DNA from: [Clostridium] fimetarium
GTDB lineage: Bacteria > Bacillota > Clostridia > Lachnospirales > Lachnospiraceae
Assembly: GCF_900111235.1 (NCBI RefSeq)
Contig: NZ_FOJI01000007.1
Span: 62,001-126,000, forward strand
DNA length: 64,000 nucleotides
Reading direction: 5' to 3'
This document shows positions 24,723-32,880 of this stretch, in pieces; position 1 is the first letter of the stretch; every line of letters starts with the position of its first letter. Made by a program: the position numbers and the translations under genes. The notes beneath the pieces were generated by a model. It was not told where the DNA came from and searched no databases. It saw only the letters and a program-made list of their open reading frames with translations.

Positions 24723-25692
24723 GGCAGGTGTGAACCATAATGGGGATATCAACCTAGCTAAAAAAATGGTAGATGCAGCCAGTGAAGCAGGAGCAGATGC
24801 TATTAAATTTCAAACCTTTAAAACACAATACCTGGTAGTTCAAACAGCAAAGAAAGCAAAATACCAAATTTTAAATACAGGAAATAATTCATCACAATTT
24901 GAGATGTTGAGAGAACTGGAATTAGATCAATCTTCATTTAAAGAGCTTTTTCAGTATTGTATAGGTAAAAATATTAAATTTATATCGTCGCCATTTGATT
25001 TAGAGAGTGTGGATTTCTTAAATGCAATTGGCTTAGATACATTTAAAATACCATCAGGAGAAATAACCAATTATCTTTATCTTAAAAAAATAGCTACTTT
25101 AAATAGAAAGATTATTCTATCAACAGGAATGGCAACGGTGGATGAAATTAAAGAAGCCTTAGATATACTGAAAGAAAACACAGAAAATATAATTTTGCTT
25201 CACTGTACTAGTGCTTATCCTGCTTCAATGCAGGAAGTAAATTTAAAAGCTATGTGTACTATGAAACAAATATTTCATAAAGAAGTCGGCTATTCAGATC
25301 ATACATTAGGGATAGAAGTGGCGGTTGCGGCAGTTGCACTTGGAGCCTGTGTGATAGAAAAACATTTCACACTAGACAGATATTTACCAGGACCTGATCA
25401 CACAATGAGTCTAGAACCTAATGAATTTAAAAAACTGGTAGAATCAATCAGAAATATAGAACAAGCATTGGGTGATGGAATCAAGAAACCAACCGTAACT
25501 GAATTGATCAATAGAGAATTTGTAAGAAAAAGTCTTGTAGCAGCTAAAGTTATCAGACAAGGAGAAGTCTTTTCGGAAGATAATCTATGCGCAAAACGTC
25601 CTGGAAATGGTATCTCTCCAATGCAATTGAACAGACTGGTGGGGTGTAATGCCAAAAGAAATTATGAAAAAGATGAGAGGATTGATGAGTGA
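24697..25692 (+). CDS. legI: N,N'-diacetyllegionaminate synthase (NeuB family)
   Basis: 331 residues from TTG 24697, nine bases after AGGAGG; ATG 24709 is an alternative. IIAEAGVNHNGDINLAKKMV, DAIKFQTFK, KIPSGEITN and GYSDHTLG are NeuB TIM-barrel signatures, and an antifreeze-like SAF domain (about 270-328) closes the active site. It condenses the released 2,4-diacetamido sugar with phosphoenolpyruvate to the nine-carbon acid. It overlaps the 3' end of the acetyltransferase by 26 bases and the next gene by four. Confidence 0.92.
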   Translation: MRKVMIIAEAGVNHNGDINLAKKMVDAASEAGADAIKFQTFKTQYLVVQTAKKAKYQILNTGNNSSQFEMLRELELDQSSFKELFQYCIGKNIKFISSPFDLESVDFLNAIGLDTFKIPSGEITNYLYLKKIATLNRKIILSTGMATVDEIKEALDILKENTENIILLHCTSAYPASMQEVNLKAMCTMKQIFHKEVGYSDHTLGIEVAVAAVALGACVIEKHFTLDRYLPGPDHTMSLEPNEFKKLVESIRNIEQALGDGIKKPTVTELINREFVRKSLVAAKVIRQGEVFSEDNLCAKRPGNGISPMQLNRLVGCNAKRNYEKDERIDE

Positions 25693-26843
25693 AAAAATTA
25701 TGTGTTGTAACTGGGAGTCGATCCGAATATGGTTTGTTAAAACCGATTCTAAAAAGAATAGAACAAGATAAAGATCTGAAGCTTCAAATCATCGCAACAG
25801 GAATGCATTTAGATTATAGATGTGGTTTAACTTATAAAGAAATTGAAAATGACGCTTTTCATATTAATGAAAAAATTGAAATGAATTTAGCGTCTGATAC
25901 CGCTGTGGGAATATGCAAATCTATGGCGATTGGCATGATAAGTTTGGCAGAAGCTTACGACAGATTAAAACCTGATATAATCATTCTTTTAGGGGATAGA
26001 TATGAGATCTTTGCAGCAGCGAGCGCGGCAATGATTAGTAAAATCCCTATCGCTCATATTCATGGGGGAGAAATCACACAAGGATCATACGATGATTGTA
26101 TGAGGCATGCTATTAGTAAAATGAGTTATCTGCATTTTACAAGTACAAAAGAGTATAGGAAAAGAGTCATACAATTAGGGGAACAGCCAGATAGAGTATA
26201 TGAAGTTGGGGCTCTTGGAATTGAAAATATCAAGGAAATGACTTTATTAACGCAGCAGGAATTAGAGGAAACATTAAACATACAAATAAAAATGCCACTG
26301 GCACTTGTTACTTTTCATGCGGCTACATTGGAGGGTAATACTGCCATTATGCAATTTAAGCCGTTATTAGACGCTTTGGATTATTTTACAGAACTTTCTG
26401 TTATCTTTACCAAAAGTAATACAGATACAGGAGGAAATATAATCAATGAACTAATCAATCAGTATACGATCAAGAACAGTAAGAAATCGGTCGCGTTTAC
26501 ATCGTTAGGCTCACTTAGGTATCTTAGTATAATGAGCCACAGCTCAGTCGTAATTGGAAATTCTTCAAGTGGAATCATAGAAGCTCCTTTTTTAAAAGTC
26601 CCGACAGTTGATATTGGAGATAGACAAAAAGGAAGGGTAAAGTCAAGTTCGGTGATAAGTAGTAATAATTCCGTGCAAGACATAATCGAAGCAATAGAAA
26701 AAGCCCTTAACTACAAAGCGGATAAGAAAGAAATAGTTACCTCATATGAAAACGAAGATACAAGTTATCGGATAATATCTGCTATAAAGCAAGCGTTACA
26801 GGAAGGTATAGACCTGAAAAAAACTTTTTATGATTTCAGATAG
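25689..26843 (+). CDS. legG: Hydrolysing nucleotide-sugar 2-epimerase (NeuC/LegG family)
   Basis: 384 residues from GTG 25689 after GAGAGG. VVTGSRSEYGLLKPIL, ILLGDRYEIFAAASAA and AHIHGGEITQG are the NeuC/WecB epimerase signatures, with GNSSSGIIEAP near the C-terminus. The enzyme inverts C2 and removes the nucleotide, giving the free hexose for LegI. Order after legI is compact (four-base overlap), so the genes are co-translated. Confidence 0.92.
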   Translation: MKKLCVVTGSRSEYGLLKPILKRIEQDKDLKLQIIATGMHLDYRCGLTYKEIENDAFHINEKIEMNLASDTAVGICKSMAIGMISLAEAYDRLKPDIIILLGDRYEIFAAASAAMISKIPIAHIHGGEITQGSYDDCMRHAISKMSYLHFTSTKEYRKRVIQLGEQPDRVYEVGALGIENIKEMTLLTQQELEETLNIQIKMPLALVTFHAATLEGNTAIMQFKPLLDALDYFTELSVIFTKSNTDTGGNIINELINQYTIKNSKKSVAFTSLGSLRYLSIMSHSSVVIGNSSSGIIEAPFLKVPTVDIGDRQKGRVKSSSVISSNNSVQDIIEAIEKALNYKADKKEIVTSYENEDTSYRIISAIKQALQEGIDLKKTFYDFR

Positions 26844-26852
26844 GAGTATAGT

Positions 26853-26908
26853 GTGAAAAATAGATTTTTCACCTGCAAATTTATGCTTGCAGACCAACGT
26901 TTGCAGGT
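26853..26908 (+). promoter_or_regulatory. Double-hairpin leader before legF
   Basis: GTGAAAAAT/ATTTTTCAC (26853-26872) forms one perfect 9-base inverted repeat. ACCTGCAAA (26871-26879) pairs with TTTGCAGGT (26900-26908) as a second, while its CTGCAA can instead pair with TTGCAG at 26887-26892. The two stems share two bases. A GGGGGGAG site follows at about 26920. Confidence 0.6.
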
Positions 26909-26933
26909 TACTGGCAAGAGGGGGGAGTTTATT

Positions 26934-27629
26934 ATGTATAATAATCAAACTTTTTTGGCGATTATACCTGCAAGAAGTGGATCGAAAGGAATTTTTAATA
27001 AAAATATAAAAATGATGAATCATAAGCCACTAATGGCACATACCATCGAAGCTTGTAGAAAAGCAAGTATATTTGATGAAATCATTGTTTCTACAGATTC
27101 CATGGACTATGCAAAGATAGCACAGGATTATGGAGCAAGTGTACCATTTTTAAGACCAACTGAATTAGCAACTGACGAAGCTACAACGATTGATGTCATC
27201 TTACATGTTTTGAAGGAGATGAGTGATTTGGGAAAAACCTTTGAATACTTTATGCTCCTGCAGCCGACTTCTCCTTTGAGAAATGAAACACATATTTTAG
27301 AAAGTGCAAAGCTTTTATTTGAAAAGAATGCGGATTCGGTTATAAGCATATGCAAACTGGAACATCCAACGAACTTGAATGTTAAATTTCATAATAACGG
27401 TTATTTGGATGTTCCTTATCAAGATAAGAAAATGGTAAGAAGACAAGAGATATCTCAGGAATATAGAATAAACGGAGCTATCTATTTAACTAACACTGCT
27501 TTTTTTCTAAATAATAATAATTTTTATTCTGGCAAAACATATCCATTTTTAATGGATGCTTTAAATTCTATAGATATTGACGAGGAATTTCAATTTAGTA
27601 TAGCAGAATATATAATTAAATGTGGTTGA
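26934..27629 (+). CDS. legF: CMP-N,N'-diacetyllegionaminate synthase (acylneuraminate cytidylyltransferase)
   Basis: 231 residues from ATG 26934, after GGGGGGAG; the frame opens earlier at 26853 but reads through the leader hairpins. AIIPARSGSKGIFNKNIKMM is the CTP-binding signature of the family, followed by STDSMDYAKIA, LLQPTSPLRN and SIDIDEEFQF. It activates the nonulosonic acid with CMP for transfer by the Maf-type enzyme. Its stop codon lies inside the -35 region of the following MarR promoter, marking the end of the locus. Confidence 0.92.
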   Translation: MYNNQTFLAIIPARSGSKGIFNKNIKMMNHKPLMAHTIEACRKASIFDEIIVSTDSMDYAKIAQDYGASVPFLRPTELATDEATTIDVILHVLKEMSDLGKTFEYFMLLQPTSPLRNETHILESAKLLFEKNADSVISICKLEHPTNLNVKFHNNGYLDVPYQDKKMVRRQEISQEYRINGAIYLTNTAFFLNNNNFYSGKTYPFLMDALNSIDIDEEFQFSIAEYIIKCG

Positions 27630-27670
27630 CAAGTCAACTATATTTGACTATAATACGTTGACAAGTCAAT
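27625..27670 (+). promoter_or_regulatory. Perfect promoter with twin MarR-type operators
   Basis: TTGACA (27626-27631), 17 bases, TATAAT (27649-27654). The palindrome GTTGACAAGTCAAC (27625-27638) covers the -35 hexamer and GTTGACAAGTCAAT (27657-27670) covers the start point; their centres are 32 bases apart. Autorepression by the MarR protein encoded next is likely. Confidence 0.82.
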
Positions 27671-27715
27671 CATAAATGTAAATTTAGGTGACTCTAAATT
27701 GAAGGAGGATAAATT

Positions 27716-28156
27716 TTGCAACCAGACGGTATCATGCATTTACTTAAGCTTAATAATAAAATTTTTAGATATACGCAAATATATCTTGATAAGGTACTGA
27801 AAGAATTTCAATTAAGCAGTGGTTCTTATCCCTACTTGCTTATACTAAAAGATAAGGATGGCATTAACCAAAATAGGATTAGTGAAGAATTAGGGTATGA
27901 TAAGGCAATGACAACTAGAACATTAGCGAAGCTTATAAAAATAGGATATTTAGATAGAATAAGAGATGATGATGATTTTAGAGCCAATAAGATATTCTTG
28001 ACAGAAAAAGGAAAGGCTGTTACTGTGAAAATTCTCGATAAACTTCATGAGTTAGAAAAGTTAATCACAACAGATTTGAATGAAGAAGAGAAGGTAAATA
28101 CAATTGAATCGTTGAATAAGATATTATGTAATATCAAAAAAGTTAAGATAATTTGA
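27716..28156 (+). CDS. MarR-family transcriptional regulator
   Basis: 146 residues from TTG 27716, eight bases after AAGGAGG. A winged helix-turn-helix spans about residues 40-105 (NQNRISEELGYDKAMTTRTL, IGYLDRIRDDDDFRANKIFL). MarR proteins are dimers that release DNA on binding small, often toxic molecules. The drug exporter that follows is the obvious target, and the twin palindromes upstream the likely binding sites. Confidence 0.9.
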   Translation: MQPDGIMHLLKLNNKIFRYTQIYLDKVLKEFQLSSGSYPYLLILKDKDGINQNRISEELGYDKAMTTRTLAKLIKIGYLDRIRDDDDFRANKIFLTEKGKAVTVKILDKLHELEKLITTDLNEEEKVNTIESLNKILCNIKKVKII

Positions 28157-28174
28157 GCTTTTAACGCTCAAATT
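28150..28174 (+). terminator. Perfect hairpin after the MarR gene
   Basis: AATTTGAGC (28150-28158) pairs with GCTCAAATT (28166-28174), loop seven bases; it starts inside the stop codon region. No T run follows, so it is more likely an RNA-stability or processing stem between the two genes. Confidence 0.5.
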
Positions 28175-28180
28175 AAAGAA

Positions 28181-28258
28181 ATAGGCACAAAACATAAGCA
28201 CAAAACATAAGCACAAAACATAGGCACAATACATAAGCACAATACATAAGTACAAAAC
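28181..28258 (+). repeat. Six 13-base tandem repeats
   Basis: Six head-to-tail units of ATAAGCACAAAAC with one or two substitutions each fill the space between the hairpin and the transporter's ribosome binding site. There are no spacers, so this is not a CRISPR array. Confidence 0.92.
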
Positions 28259-28273
28259 ACAAGGAGAATTTAG

Positions 28274-29734
28274 ATGAATACAGGAAACGACAATGTAAAT
28301 GAAAAAAGATGGTATATATTATTTGTAGTGGTAATGTTAACTTTTATGGCAACATTAGATGGTAGTATCGTAAATGTAGCCTTACCAGTTATGGCGAAAT
28401 CTTTAAATGTAACATCAGCTAGTATTCAATTAGTAGTAACTAGTTATTTGATTGTAATTACAGCCTTTATATTAATTTTTGGAAGGTTGGGAGATATACT
28501 TGGTAAGACAAAGATATTCAAGTTTGGAATCGCTTTATTCACATTGGGCTCACTGTTTTGTGGTATAACAAGTTCATTGCCGATTCTGGTTTTAGCCAGA
28601 GTGATACAGGCAATCGGAGCGGCAGGCTGCATGGCCAATAGTCAAGGTATTATAACAGAAGCATTTCCAGCCAACGAAAGAGGACGAGCACTTGGATTGA
28701 CAGGCACTTTTGTTGCGTTAGGATCATTAATTGGACCACCACTAGGCGGATTTATAGTTGGTGCTGCTAGTTGGGAATTCATTTTTTTAATTAATGTACC
28801 AATCGGTTTTATTACTTTGTTTTTAGCATTTAGAATTCTTCCAAAAGGACATGAAATAGCAAAGGGAAAATTGGATGGAGTAGGTGCACTGTTATTTATG
28901 CTTGTAGTAATTCCATTATTTGCGGCAATCGGTAAGGGCCAGGAAGTTGGATTTACGCAACTAGTAGTGTTGTTAGGCCTTTTAATAGCCGTTATTTCGT
29001 TTGTGGCTTTTATTATCGTGGAAAAGAAGCGAGAATCTCCATTATTAGAGTTAGATATTTTTAAAAATAAATTATTTTCACTTAGTATTTTTTGTGGGTT
29101 TATTTCATTCATATCGATATTTTGTGCAAATATTATTCAACCTTTTTATCTTCAAGATGTGTTAAATTACTCGCCATCAACTACGGGGCTAGTGCTCATG
29201 ACCGCACCGTTGTTGTTAGCTGTTGTGGCTCCAATTAGCGGATATTTGTCCGACAAAATAGGATCTGAAATTTTGACATTTATTGGATTGGTCATTACGA
29301 GTCTGTCCCTGTTGTTAATGTCAACTTTAAATGAGCATTCGACCCTAATTAGTATGTTGGTTTTCATAGCTGCAATGGCTATCGGAAATGGTTTATTTCA
29401 GTCACCGAATAATTCATTGATTATGTCTACAGTGCCAAGGAATAAGCTTGGAATTGCAGGAAGTGTGAATGCACTTGTCAGAAATCTTGGAATGGTGTGT
29501 GGAATCGCTTTATCTACAACACTTTTATATAGCGGAATGAGCAAAAAAATTGGTTATAAGGTAACAGATTACGTAGTTGGAAGAAATGACGCATTTATTT
29601 ATGGTATGCGAACTGTATATATAACAGCAGCAGTCATTTGCATGATTGGTGCGATTTTAACTGCCTTAAGATTATTTGGTAAAAAAGCAAAAATAGAAGA
29701 TGCTATTGAATTAGAAAATATAGAAAATTTATAG
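28274..29734 (+). CDS. DHA2-type MFS multidrug transporter (14 spans)
   Basis: 486 residues with about 14 membrane spans. TLDGSIVNVALPVM in the first span and GRLGDILGKTKIF after the second are the EmrB/QacA-type signatures; the antiporter motif around GPPLGGFIVGAASWEFIFLINVP is intact. It should expel hydrophobic or cationic drugs using the proton gradient. AAGGAG precedes the ATG. It is the second gene of the MarR-regulated unit and ends at a terminator. Confidence 0.92.
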   Translation: MNTGNDNVNEKRWYILFVVVMLTFMATLDGSIVNVALPVMAKSLNVTSASIQLVVTSYLIVITAFILIFGRLGDILGKTKIFKFGIALFTLGSLFCGITSSLPILVLARVIQAIGAAGCMANSQGIITEAFPANERGRALGLTGTFVALGSLIGPPLGGFIVGAASWEFIFLINVPIGFITLFLAFRILPKGHEIAKGKLDGVGALLFMLVVIPLFAAIGKGQEVGFTQLVVLLGLLIAVISFVAFIIVEKKRESPLLELDIFKNKLFSLSIFCGFISFISIFCANIIQPFYLQDVLNYSPSTTGLVLMTAPLLLAVVAPISGYLSDKIGSEILTFIGLVITSLSLLLMSTLNEHSTLISMLVFIAAMAIGNGLFQSPNNSLIMSTVPRNKLGIAGSVNALVRNLGMVCGIALSTTLLYSGMSKKIGYKVTDYVVGRNDAFIYGMRTVYITAAVICMIGAILTALRLFGKKAKIEDAIELENIENL

Positions 29735-29754
29735 GCACTATATGTGAAATGCGT

Positions 29755-29792
29755 AAATGGTTCCAGGTTGTAAAACCTAGGGACCATTTTCG
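29755..29792 (+). terminator. Terminator after the MFS gene
   Basis: AAATGGT (29755-29761) pairs with ACCATTT (29783-29789), with inner CC/GG and AGGTT/AACCT stems; a short T run follows. Confidence 0.75.
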
Positions 29793-29900
29793 TATATAAA
29801 AATATTTTATGCTATTTTTTCAAATGTAGTATAGATTAATACTTTTTTTGAGCTTTTTGGATATATTTATATAAATACATAATTACGAGGATATTATTAA

Positions 29901-30716
29901 ATGAGTGATAAAATAGATATTGAAAGGTATTTCAGGCCTTCTAAACTACCAGTTCTTAATAATAGAAATATTAAGATGGAGATCTTTGATAACTACTATG
30001 GGGATGAGACTTCTGAAATTCCTACATTACCTGCGTATTTATTTAAAACACCAGAAGAGACGATTATTAATTATTATAGCGTTTTACGAGAGGCTGCCAA
30101 TTCTGACGAAGAAAAATCAGCGGGATGTGGGACAATTGGGGAGGCAAAGGCACCTTATCCAATCGCATATCATTTTTTGTCATCGAAGTATCAGGAGAAG
30201 CTTTCATTTAAAGAGTATCTTAAGATATTTGAAAATATACTCCATATCAATTTGATAAAGTTTCAAGAAGTACCTGTATATGGGGATCCAGATGCTATGC
30301 GATATTTTGTAGAATTTGAAACCATCGAAGGATCTGAAAAAGGTGTCGCGTATTTTGCTTACTATTATGCATTTGTTGATATCGTCAAAGAAGGAACTCA
30401 GTATAAAATATCAAATATAGATCTATATCCCGAAAATTATCTATGTGCACCTTATCATGGATGGAATTACATAGCTGAAGAAGTAGTAGATATAAAATAT
30501 GGAGAGTGGTGTTCGCTAGTGAAGATGCGAATACCAACGCAGCATGTTGGATTTACAAAGAACATTTATTTTAGGGGAACAGACGGAAACTATTATATGA
30601 TACAATTCTATCAATTAACAAATGGAATGGATATAGAAATCGCACAATACAGAAGAAGAAGAAATGGAAAATGGGAATTGATAGAGCTTGATCCAAGAGA
30701 ATGTATTGAGAAATGA
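29901..30716 (+). CDS. Conserved-looking protein of unknown function
   Basis: 271 residues, soluble, no signal peptide. It is rich in Tyr, Glu and Ile. An N-terminal part (about 50-180: EETIINYYSVLREAANSDEE, ... YFAYYYAFVDIVKEG) has the shape of an NTF2-like alpha+beta fold; a C-terminal part (about 185-265: IPTQHVGFTKNIYFRGTDG) is strand-rich. I do not recognise a family. It has its own AT-rich promoter region and stands alone between the MFS gene and a GreA paralogue. Confidence 0.7.
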   Translation: MSDKIDIERYFRPSKLPVLNNRNIKMEIFDNYYGDETSEIPTLPAYLFKTPEETIINYYSVLREAANSDEEKSAGCGTIGEAKAPYPIAYHFLSSKYQEKLSFKEYLKIFENILHINLIKFQEVPVYGDPDAMRYFVEFETIEGSEKGVAYFAYYYAFVDIVKEGTQYKISNIDLYPENYLCAPYHGWNYIAEEVVDIKYGEWCSLVKMRIPTQHVGFTKNIYFRGTDGNYYMIQFYQLTNGMDIEIAQYRRRRNGKWELIELDPRECIEK

Positions 30717-30871
30717 TACAGCAGATACGTATTTTGTTTAATATAGAAATTAAAGTTTATTTTTATATGTAGGGATTATTTCTTATGGTATAATTAATTG
30801 TATTTGGGTAGATAGGGAATAGTGTAAATATAATTAAGAAGTAATAAAAATCATCTATATAGGGGGATATT

Positions 30872-31375
30872 ATGAATGATCAATTAACAAAAACAGATAT
30901 AAAATTGATTGAAGAAGAAATCGAATATAGGAAACTAGAAGTAAGAAAAGAGGCCCTTGAGGCTGTAAAGGAAGCAAGGGCACAAGGCGATTTAAGTGAT
31001 AATTTTGAATATTATGCTGCAAGAAGAGATAAAAATATAAACGAAGGTCGCATAAGATATTTGGAAAGAATGGTTAGGTCTGCAGTAATTATATCTGAGG
31101 AGTCATTGATAGATGAAGTCGGGCTGAGTAATACTGTTGAGATATATTTTGAAGAAGATGATATAACTGAAACATATAAATTGATGACAACAGTGCGGGG
31201 AAGCTCTTTAAATGGGCGGATAAGTGTAGAATCGCCGCTTGGAAAAGCGATTTTAGGGCATAAGATAAATGATAGGATTCTTATTAATGTCAATGATACC
31301 TATGGTTATTATATTGTAATTAAAAAGATCGAAAACACGGTAGATGATGGAACTGATAAGATTAGAAGTCATTAA
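30872..31375 (+). CDS. GreA/GreB-family transcription factor (paralogue)
   Basis: 167 residues. The N-terminal coiled coil carries the acidic tip, here GDLSDNFEYYAAR against the usual GDLSENAEYxAAK, so the residues that bring Mg2+ into the polymerase secondary channel are kept. The C-terminal FKBP-like domain is shortened and divergent (ESPLGKAILGHKINDRILI is the recognisable part). It probably rescues or tunes paused RNA polymerase. Because the body is divergent, it is likely a second Gre factor rather than the main one. GGGGG lies before the start; TGG-TATAAT at 30786-30794 is a likely extended -10 promoter. Confidence 0.82.
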   Translation: MNDQLTKTDIKLIEEEIEYRKLEVRKEALEAVKEARAQGDLSDNFEYYAARRDKNINEGRIRYLERMVRSAVIISEESLIDEVGLSNTVEIYFEEDDITETYKLMTTVRGSSLNGRISVESPLGKAILGHKINDRILINVNDTYGYYIVIKKIENTVDDGTDKIRSH

Positions 31376-31436
31376 CAATATAATAATAATGAAGAATAGA
31401 ATAGATTATTATTTATAGTACTATAAAATGAAAAAA

Positions 31437-31505
31437 TACCACTTACATTGTAAAACTTACCACTTAGCAAATAGCTATTTACAAGTAATTATTTGTTGAT
31501 ATAAT
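31437..31505 (+). promoter_or_regulatory. LytTR-type direct repeats and promoter
   Basis: TACCACTTA occurs at 31437-31445 and 31458-31466, a 21-base repeat distance equal to two helical turns, as usual for LytTR dimers. Eleven bases later come TTTACA (31478-31483), a 16-base spacer and TATAAT (31500-31505). The LytTR protein encoded next is the likely activator of its own operon. Confidence 0.72.
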
Positions 31506-31525
31506 TGCATTATGGAGATGAGGAA

Positions 31526-31987
31526 ATGAAGGTAAGAATTGAAATTGATGAGGATTTACAGGAAAACGAAGTGATTATTAGATGCAGTAAGTTGGATGAA
31601 AAAGTTAAAAAAATCCATGAAACACTTTTGGATATTACGAGGGAATCTAGATGTTTGGTATTATATAAAGAGAATACACAGTACTATCTCCCATTAGAGG
31701 ATATTTTGTTCTTTGAGACAACAGATAACTGTATTAGTGCACATACAGCTGACAATATGTATCAAACCAAATATCGTCTTTATGAATTGGAAGAATTACT
31801 ACCAGGATTTTTTATGAGAGTATCAAAGTCCACAATACTAAATCTAAATCATATTCATTCAATTGATCACAATCTTACTGCCTCCAGTGCTGTAATGTTT
31901 ATGGGTACATATAAACAGGTGTATGTTTCCAGGTACTATTACAAACCTTTGAAATGTAGATTAGAAGAAAAGAGGATAAATTTATGA
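31526..31987 (+). CDS. LytTR-family DNA-binding regulator
   Basis: 153 residues from ATG 31526 after GGAGATGAGG; the longer frame from 31505 overlaps the -10 element and is rejected. The C-terminal 100 residues are a LytTR domain (YYLPLEDILFFETTDNCISA, MRVSKSTILNLNHIHSID, YVSRYYYKPLK). There is no receiver domain; the first 45 residues are a short acidic extension. The gene overlaps the next by four bases (ATGA). Stand-alone LytTR proteins paired with a small membrane protein often form a regulator-inhibitor couple, which fits here. Confidence 0.9.
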   Translation: MKVRIEIDEDLQENEVIIRCSKLDEKVKKIHETLLDITRESRCLVLYKENTQYYLPLEDILFFETTDNCISAHTADNMYQTKYRLYELEELLPGFFMRVSKSTILNLNHIHSIDHNLTASSAVMFMGTYKQVYVSRYYYKPLKCRLEEKRINL

Positions 31988-32739
31988 AAAAGAAAGATGT
32001 ATTTTGGGGCCTACTTTTTGTGTTGGCTGCCATATTTATCATTGTAGACAGATTGGGATATTTCCCACCAATTGGTGTGTTCAAGATTGTTATTACGATT
32101 ATTTTAATTATGATTATGTTAAAAAGTCTAATTCCCGTTAGATTTTCAGGTATTTTATTCCCGATTGCATTGTTATGCATTATATATGCCCAGCAGTGGA
32201 ATATTACAGCACTTACGCCAGGTCCAGTATTGGTAACCGCATTGCTTGGAAGCATTGGACTATCGATGATATTTAAAAAAGAAGATTACTGGCGTACGCA
32301 TGAGCATTGGCATCATAATAATTGGCGTCACGATGGTTGGCATCATAAAAAATGGTCTCAGGATAATGTTGGAGAGCAGTTTGAAAAAGTTATTAATGAA
32401 CCGGATGGGAATGTTGTAAATTGTTCTGTTAGTTTTGGCTCAAGCATGAAATATATTAATACTGATAATTTTGAAAAAGCAAATATCAATTGTTCTTTTG
32501 GGGCAATGAAAGTGTATTTTGATAAAGCAGTCGTGAGTTCAGGCCATGCAGAAATATTTCTAGATATATCATTTAGTGGTGTAGAATTATATATTCCCAA
32601 GACATGGAATGTTGTATATGACGTAAATACAACTTTGGGTGGTATCGATGAAAAGAACAGAAAGACAGAATCGGATTCGCCGGTAGTTACGATTAAAGGA
32701 AGCATAAGCTTAAGCGGTGTTGAGATTATTTATATTTAG
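31984..32739 (+). CDS. LiaF-like membrane protein with a His-rich segment
   Basis: 251 residues. Four membrane spans (about 7-24, 29-45, 55-70, 78-95) form a LiaF/DUF5668-type N-terminus. A striking segment at about 100-122 (WRTHEHWHHNNWRHDGWHHK) carries nine His and six Trp. The C-terminal part (about 135-250) is the strand-rich LiaF-like domain (NCSVSFGSSMKYI, DISFSGVELYIPK). The protein may sense envelope stress and hold the co-encoded LytTR regulator in check. The His/Trp cluster could bind metal. A strong terminator follows. Confidence 0.82.
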   Translation: MKKKDVFWGLLFVLAAIFIIVDRLGYFPPIGVFKIVITIILIMIMLKSLIPVRFSGILFPIALLCIIYAQQWNITALTPGPVLVTALLGSIGLSMIFKKEDYWRTHEHWHHNNWRHDGWHHKKWSQDNVGEQFEKVINEPDGNVVNCSVSFGSSMKYINTDNFEKANINCSFGAMKVYFDKAVVSSGHAEIFLDISFSGVELYIPKTWNVVYDVNTTLGGIDEKNRKTESDSPVVTIKGSISLSGVEIIYI

Positions 32740-32770
32740 AAAATTGAAGAAGCAATTAATATAGACTACT

Positions 32771-32816
32771 CGGGTGAAGAAAGGAAGCAATTCCAATTCT
32801 TCACCCGATTTTTTTT
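32771..32816 (+). terminator. Strong terminator after the LytTR operon
   Basis: CGGGTGAAGAA (32771-32781) pairs perfectly with TTCTTCACCCG (32797-32807), followed by a run of eight T. Confidence 0.95.
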
Positions 32817-32880
32817 AAGAGTATTAAATAGTTTAATTCAAAGCATACTATATTTATTATAAATTAGTGGAGGGATTAAT

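Noticed and set aside
16178-27629. Capsule or O-antigen type polysaccharide cluster
   Set aside because: There is no flippase, polymerase or initiating transferase; a Maf-type protein transferase is the only obvious use of the sugar.
28181-28258. CRISPR-like array
   Set aside because: The 13-base units are directly adjacent without spacers and there are no cas genes; the same holds for 34383-34480.
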